This document shows, piece by piece, positions 6,724-9,832 of a stretch of DNA of 9,832 nt. Each line of letters starts with the position of its first letter. The stretch's first letter is position 1. The translations under genes were made by a program, and so were the position numbers. The notes below the pieces were generated by a model that saw only the letters and a list, made by a program, of their open reading frames with translations, had not been told where the DNA came from and did not search any database. Source of the DNA: JAIRQX01 sp031556255 (GTDB taxonomy: Bacteria > Chrysiogenota > Deferribacteres > Deferribacterales > JAISNW01); the NCBI GenBank assembly GCA_031556255.1, contig JAVBTI010000149.1, positions 1-9,832 on the forward strand, read 5' to 3'.

Positions 6724-7149
6724 ATGGAATGGCTTGGCAATTTGGTTGACTACGGGGTAACAGGGCTCCTGGCGTTACTTTGTTTTTTAGTGGTAATGCT
6801 GGCTGCGGAGCGGCTTCTCCACTACAAAAAGGTAAAAACGGCGGATTTCGGATCAAAAAAGGCCCTGGAGTTGGATTTGAGCAGAAATTTGCACTTTATA
6901 GGCACAGTGGCATCGAACGCTCCGTATATAGGCCTTTTGGGGACGGTACTGGGGATCATGCTTACATTTTACAATATCGGTGTGACCGCCAGCGTGGACA
7001 CGGGACAGATCATGATAAACCTGTCGCTGGCGCTGAAAGCCACCGCCGTTGGCCTTGTGGTGGCGATAGTGGCGGTTGTGCTGTACAACGCCCTGACGAA
7101 ACGCGCCAAAACAATGGTTACGAGGTGGGAGATATCGCATGGAGAATGA
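6724..7149 (+). CDS. exbB: ExbB/TolQ/MotA-type proton channel protein, short form
   Basis: A 141-residue inner-membrane protein with three hydrophobic segments (about 12-31, 64-84 and 99-121). The second contains APYIGLLGTVLGIML and the third LSLALKATAVGLVVAI, the paired signatures of ExbB. It is much shorter than the 244-residue E. coli protein and lacks a long cytoplasmic loop, matching the compact ExbB type known from Helicobacter-like TonB systems. With ExbD it forms the proton channel that energises TonB. Shine-Dalgarno AGGGAG (6713-6718) lies five bases before the ATG, and the gene begins 15 bases after the ATPase stop. TolQ is a conceivable alternative, but the adjoining tonB favours ExbB. 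Confidence 0.88.
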   Translation: MEWLGNLVDYGVTGLLALLCFLVVMLAAERLLHYKKVKTADFGSKKALELDLSRNLHFIGTVASNAPYIGLLGTVLGIMLTFYNIGVTASVDTGQIMINLSLALKATAVGLVVAIVAVVLYNALTKRAKTMVTRWEISHGE

Positions 7150-7516
7150 GAGCTTCACCGGGATAAATATCATCCCCCTTGTGGACATAATGCTGGTTCT
7201 GATCACTATAGTGCTTATCACATCAAACTTTATGGTGCGGGGGCTTATCCCCGTGAACCTGCCCAGATCGGAATCCGCCGCCGCAGACACTATCAAAGAA
7301 GTGATCAGCGTGGGGATGACGAAAGACGGCCTCCTGTACCTCCAGGAGGAGATGGTGTCGCTTGAGGAACTGCCATTTAAGCTGGGTGCGTTTGATAAAG
7401 GGCTGCCCGTGATTGTCAGCGCGGACAGAGAACTGACCTTGCAGCCCTTTGTGTCGGTGGTGGACACCCTTAAGAAAACGGGGTTTGCGAAGATCAGCAT
7501 ACAGACGGAACAATAA
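7139..7516 (+). CDS. exbD: ExbD/TolR-type protein
   Basis: A 125-residue single-pass inner-membrane protein. The N-terminus INIIPLVDIMLVLITIVLI carries the family's proton-translocating aspartate (D16, equivalent to D25 of E. coli ExbD), followed by a periplasmic domain of about 90 residues. The order exbB-exbD-tonB is the usual one. The start overlaps the exbB reading frame by 11 bases and has the Shine-Dalgarno-like AGGTGGGAG at 7122-7130. The later ATG at 7146 is out of frame. It should work as the plug and coupling subunit of the ExbB channel. Confidence 0.9.
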   Translation: MENESFTGINIIPLVDIMLVLITIVLITSNFMVRGLIPVNLPRSESAAADTIKEVISVGMTKDGLLYLQEEMVSLEELPFKLGAFDKGLPVIVSADRELTLQPFVSVVDTLKKTGFAKISIQTEQ

Positions 7517-7541
7517 CGGCTCTTCCGGCACGGATACTGCG

Positions 7542-8246
7542 ATGGACTATATTAAAGGCTTTTTTATCTCATTTATTCTTCATGCGGCGGTTGTTTTTGC
7601 GATTGTGTATTCGAGCGTCAGTATCGCCCAAAAACCTGTCAAGCCTGCCGTTATAGATATATCCATGGTGATGGTGGAGCCGCCTCCCGCGCCGGAACCC
7701 ATTGTGGAGGCGCCCGCGCCCCTTCCGCCTCCTACGCTGACTGTGGTAAAAGAGACCCCAAAACCGAAGCTGCAGCCTAAGCCTGTGGCGGTGGAAAAAG
7801 AGGAAACCGTCAAATATGAGAAGGCCGTGGAAGAATCGGTGGCATTGATTGAACCGGAATCGGAGGAGGTCGAGGTGCCCTTCACTCCGCCGGAGCCGGC
7901 ACGATACGACAGCGGCCACATAACCGGTACTGTGCAGAGCAGAGAGCCCTCTGAAGATGAAATTCGCGCCGGATATGTAAAAAGCAACTATGCATATATA
8001 CAAAAGCTTATCAAACGCAGCCTTGTCTATCCCGATAAGGCAAAAAGGAGCAATATCCGGGGCAAGGTTACGATTGTTTTCACGATAAACGGTGACGGTA
8101 CCGTCTGCGACGTGGGTGTGAACAAGAGCAGCGGGCACGATTTGCTTGATAAGGCGGGGATGGAGGCGGTTTATAATGCAGCTCCGTTTCCGGCGCCGCC
8201 TGTGTCGGCGAAAATAGTCGTTCCAATTGATTTTGTACTGATGTGA
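7542..8246 (+). CDS. tonB: TonB energy-transducing protein
   Basis: A 234-residue protein with three parts. Residues 5-24 form the membrane anchor with the Ser10...His14 pair (SFILH) that corresponds to the functionally essential S16/H20 of E. coli TonB. Residues ~46-120 form a proline-, glutamate- and lysine-rich spacer (VEPPPAPEPIVEAPAPLPPP) long enough to cross the periplasm. Residues ~150-234 form the C-terminal domain, with YPDKAKRSNIRGKVTIVFTI like the E. coli YP-x-x-A-x-x-x-x-I-x-G-x-V pattern; this binds the TonB box of outer-membrane receptors. The same frame is open back to 7449, but that stretch overlaps exbD and gives a charged N-terminus before the anchor, so ATG 7542 is preferred. 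Its ribosome site is weak (GGAT at 7532-7535). No receptor gene lies in the window. Confidence 0.92.
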   Translation: MDYIKGFFISFILHAAVVFAIVYSSVSIAQKPVKPAVIDISMVMVEPPPAPEPIVEAPAPLPPPTLTVVKETPKPKLQPKPVAVEKEETVKYEKAVEESVALIEPESEEVEVPFTPPEPARYDSGHITGTVQSREPSEDEIRAGYVKSNYAYIQKLIKRSLVYPDKAKRSNIRGKVTIVFTINGDGTVCDVGVNKSSGHDLLDKAGMEAVYNAAPFPAPPVSAKIVVPIDFVLM

Positions 8247-8258
8247 CGGTGGGCGCGG

Positions 8259-9365
8259 TTATAACACTTTCAATTTTTCCAGCGCTTCAGTAACAGCGCA
8301 AAGCTCCACATCTTTGGCATTTGCGGCGGGTTCGGATGGTGGGTTCTCGAAACCCAGGTTCAGGAAGGGTGCTGCTTTTGGCGAGCAAAGCGCGGCCGTC
8401 TTTTCCCCCACCGGCCCCCAGCGCAAGGGGTTGGTGGGGCCGTGCACGCAAACTGTCGGTGTGCCGGTCAGCGCCGCCAGATGCATTATTCCCGTGTTCA
8501 CGGACACTACTGCATCCGCCCGGCTCAATAAACAGGCGAGGTCGGTCAGAGGCATCGTCCCTGCTATGGACGACACCTGCGTATCATTCGGGAAGTTTTT
8601 AGCGGTGAACGTCTCCGTAGCCGCCCTGTCTGACGGGCCGCCGCTGAAAAGCACCTTGTAGCCTTGATGCGCCAACAGCTTTGTTAATTCAATCCATTTC
8701 GCTTCATCCCATAGTTTGAGGCTGATATGGGAGCCGGCGGGCCACATGTGGCAGACTATGTAGGGCTTCTGCGGCAGTTTTGTGTCCCCGGAAGAAGCAG
8801 GGAGCTCTATCGCGGGCTCAGCTTTTATTTCAGGGTATACAGCCTGAACCAGAGCCAAAAAATTCCGCCATTCGTGCTGTTTGTTGCTGTGGGCAACTTT
8901 CAGATCATATGGCATGGAACGGCACTGGCCGGTAGTTTCGAAGCCGACGGTCATTCCTGCGCGGGAGAATGCGCTGACCAGCGCCCCGGCACGCGCCCAC
9001 TGGGTGGTGTCTATAAGAAGGCCGTATCTGTTCTTTCTGAGAGTAAAGATCATTTGAGGCAATCTGGACAGGGGAAAGGAATACACCGCGCGCACGCCGT
9101 TCAGGAGCGGTGCCGCAGGGGCGTTACCTTTGGAACAGTATACGTCAACGGCTATGCCGGGCCGGACAGCGTGCAGTGCGTTGATGGCGGTTGACACAAG
9201 CAGCAGGTCGCCTATTGCACCGAGGCAGATAACGGCGGCGCTTTCAATTCCGAAAGGGTCAATTTTTCGCCGTTCAAGAAGGCGGAACAGCGCCGCAGGC
9301 ACGGTCAGCGGAATGCCGATATAGATGTCGAACGCCTTGTTTAGTTTATTACCCCGTTCCGACAT
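8259..9365 (-). CDS. Glycosyltransferase family 9 (ADP-heptose:LPS heptosyltransferase-like)
   Basis: A 368-residue cytoplasmic or membrane-associated transferase of the GT-B fold. The N-terminal domain has VICLGAIGDLLLVSTAINAL (45-64), the family's G-x-x-G-D-x-L-x-T/S-x acceptor-side motif. The C-terminal domain has VSVNTGIMHLAALTGTP (287-303) and HGPTNPLRWGPVG (308-320), the nucleotide-sugar site. Relatives (WaaC, WaaF, WaaQ) add heptose to the lipopolysaccharide inner core; the sugar and acceptor here are not determinable. Shine-Dalgarno GGGAGG (9374-9379) is eight bases before the ATG. It faces tonB tail to tail with only 12 bases between the stops and no visible terminator, so the two transcripts probably overlap at their 3' ends. 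It appears to be a single-gene unit. Confidence 0.88.
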   Translation of the reverse strand: MSERGNKLNKAFDIYIGIPLTVPAALFRLLERRKIDPFGIESAAVICLGAIGDLLLVSTAINALHAVRPGIAVDVYCSKGNAPAAPLLNGVRAVYSFPLSRLPQMIFTLRKNRYGLLIDTTQWARAGALVSAFSRAGMTVGFETTGQCRSMPYDLKVAHSNKQHEWRNFLALVQAVYPEIKAEPAIELPASSGDTKLPQKPYIVCHMWPAGSHISLKLWDEAKWIELTKLLAHQGYKVLFSGGPSDRAATETFTAKNFPNDTQVSSIAGTMPLTDLACLLSRADAVVSVNTGIMHLAALTGTPTVCVHGPTNPLRWGPVGEKTAALCSPKAAPFLNLGFENPPSEPAANAKDVELCAVTEALEKLKVL

Positions 9366-9389
9366 TTTGCCCGCCTCCCGATATATTAA

Positions 9390-9418
9390 TTATTAAAGGA
9401 TGTGAGGGGGATTGGCAA
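9390..9418 (-). promoter_or_regulatory. Possible promoter of the glycosyltransferase gene
   Basis: On the reverse strand, TTGCCA (9418-9413) is followed after 17 bases by TAATAA (9395-9390) in an AT-rich run. The -35 fits at five of six bases; the -10 fits poorly (three of six). The spacing to the ribosome site and start at 9365 is reasonable. No other promoter for this gene is better. Confidence 0.35.
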
Positions 9419-9434
9419 GAGGGAAGAATCACTC

Positions 9435-9473
9435 TCCGGTCATTGCGGCCCCCGATCCGCAATCCGGAAATGA
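9435..9473. repeat. Palindromic intergenic repeat, copy 2
   Basis: ATTGCGG (9442-9448) pairs with CCGCAAT (9457-9463) across an eight-base loop, and TCCGG (9435-9439) with CCGGA (9464-9468) outside it. The left arm GTCATTGCGG (9439-9448) is identical to 2121-2130, and both copies end in ATGA. Loop sequences differ between the copies while the stem bases are kept, which suggests the folded form is what is conserved. A run of six A follows on the plus strand, but it is on the wrong side for a plus-strand terminator. Confidence 0.65.
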
Positions 9474-9546
9474 TAAAAAAGTCATTTATGAAATAAATGT
9501 GATACAATCTTGCCACGGCGGCAGATATGTGAATAAAGCCGTAAGA

Positions 9547-9654
9547 TATACCTTTCTGTTTTAACGCCTGTATTTCGCCTAGCCTCATGCCTGTATTAAT
9601 TGCAATCGGGAACCATTTCATAGAGATACGGCGTTTTGCTTTGTTTGCAGGCAT
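9547..9654 (-). pseudogene. Remnant of a tyrosine recombinase (phage-type integrase)
   Basis: A 36-codon reverse-strand stretch includes KWFPIAINTGMRLGEIQALK. This resembles the box I segment of tyrosine recombinases (A-L-x-T-G-M-R-x-G-E-I-L-x-L-K), including the first catalytic arginine. The remaining catalytic residues (H-x-x-R, H/W, Y) are absent: the frame simply runs on into the palindromic repeat at 9435-9473. Upstream, the presumed IS end cuts off the N-terminal part. It looks like a fragment of a decayed integrase, perhaps from a former integrated element. The match is only about 20 residues, so chance resemblance is possible. Confidence 0.4.
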
Positions 9655-9674
9655 CGGACAGGTGTTTTCCCTCC

Positions 9675-9832
9675 TGTGGCGACAAATATCTGGGTCTGTG
9701 CTAAAAAAGCGTACAGTTTGTTAAGCGAGGCATTTTATGTTAAGAACTGATAAGGAGGAACGTTTAAATGTCCGCAATTCGTCGCAAGTACACAGAAGAT
9801 TTTAAAATTAATGCTGTTCAGTTAACACACGG
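9675..9832 (+). mobile_element. IS3-family insertion sequence, left end (truncated by window edge)
   Basis: The call rests on the OrfA beginning at 9768 and the AT-richer leader before it. IS3-family ends usually begin with TG; TGTGGCGACAAATATC at 9675 is the most plausible left terminus, about 93 bases before OrfA, with TGGGTCTG at 9691 as an alternative. The boundary cannot be fixed without the right end and its inverted repeat, which lie outside the window. Confidence 0.5.
9768..9832 (+). CDS. IS3-family transposase OrfA, N-terminus (3' truncated by window edge)
   Basis: The 21 visible residues begin MSAIRRKYTEDFKINAV, which closely follows the R-R-x-Y-x-x-E/D-F-K-x-x-A-V opening of IS3/IS911-type OrfA proteins, whose N-terminal helix-turn-helix binds the element's ends. 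A near-perfect ribosome site AAGGAGG (9752-9758) lies nine bases before the ATG. In this family OrfA is followed by a DDE-type OrfB reached by a -1 frameshift; that part would lie to the right. Whether the element is intact cannot be judged here. Confidence 0.8.
   Translation, partial: MSAIRRKYTEDFKINAVQLTH

Larger units (their letters stand above)
9366..9767. other. Intergenic stretch with promoter, repeat, recombinase remnant and IS end
   Basis: About 400 bases without an intact gene. From left to right it holds the ribosome site and a possible promoter of the glycosyltransferase, the second copy of the GTCATTGCGG palindromic repeat, a short reverse-strand fragment resembling a tyrosine recombinase, and the left end and leader of an IS3-family element. 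No tRNA gene, which could have served as an integration site, is recognisable. Confidence 0.65.

Noticed and set aside
6853..7500. Long reverse-strand open frame opposite exbB and exbD
   Set aside because: ExbB and ExbD are unmistakable on the plus strand; the antisense frame has no motifs and no ribosome site.
7449..7541. Longer TonB start overlapping exbD
   Set aside because: It would add 31 charged residues before the membrane anchor and overlap exbD by 68 bases; ATG 7542 begins right before the anchor.
7569..8138. Reverse-strand open frame opposite tonB, rich in Arg and His
   Set aside because: This composition is the direct complement of the proline/glutamate-rich TonB spacer.
8247..8300. 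Bidirectional terminator between tonB and the glycosyltransferase
   Set aside because: Only 12 bases separate the stop codons and no stem-loop with a T-run is present in or beside them.

Overview
The window comes from a diderm (Gram-negative-type) bacterium. It carries a complete TonB/ExbB/ExbD energising set, two Sec-exported periplasmic binding proteins and a family 9 (heptosyltransferase-type) glycosyltransferase, all of which presuppose an outer membrane. GC content is moderate, with palindromic repeats between genes. I cannot name the phylum from the sequence alone.

Layout, left to right. Positions 2-892 hold the C-terminal part of a two-domain phospholipase D/cardiolipin synthase-like enzyme that runs in from outside the window. 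Positions 1000-2052 hold a solitary Xre-HTH/ImmA-type zinc-peptidase regulator, with a strong promoter placed so that its mRNA probably begins at or next to the start codon. Positions 2053-2428 are non-coding: two palindromic repeat units, then a hairpin-rich leader.

Positions 2429-8246 form one tightly packed forward operon of eight genes: a THEP1-type nucleoside-triphosphatase, two tandem paralogous periplasmic metal/metallophore-binding proteins, a FecCD-type permease, a FecE-type ATPase, a short ExbB, ExbD and TonB. Three successive junctions from 3948 to 5944 share the four bases ATGA, which implies translational coupling. Together the genes encode the inner-membrane and periplasmic half of a TonB-dependent uptake route. 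TonB/ExbBD would power an outer-membrane receptor that is not in this window, the binding proteins would collect the substrate, and the permease/ATPase pair would import it. The substrate is a metal chelate or metal oxyanion; Fe, Ni/Co, Mo/W and corrinoid cannot be separated by sequence alone.

Positions 8259-9365 hold a glycosyltransferase on the reverse strand, converging on tonB. The right end is mobile-element territory: a third palindromic repeat, a short remnant of a tyrosine recombinase, and the left end of an IS3-family insertion sequence whose OrfA begins at 9768 and runs off the window.

The points most worth following up are the shared cysteine pattern of the two binding proteins, the THEP1 NTPase leading a metal-uptake operon, the structured leader before it, and the probable leaderless regulator.
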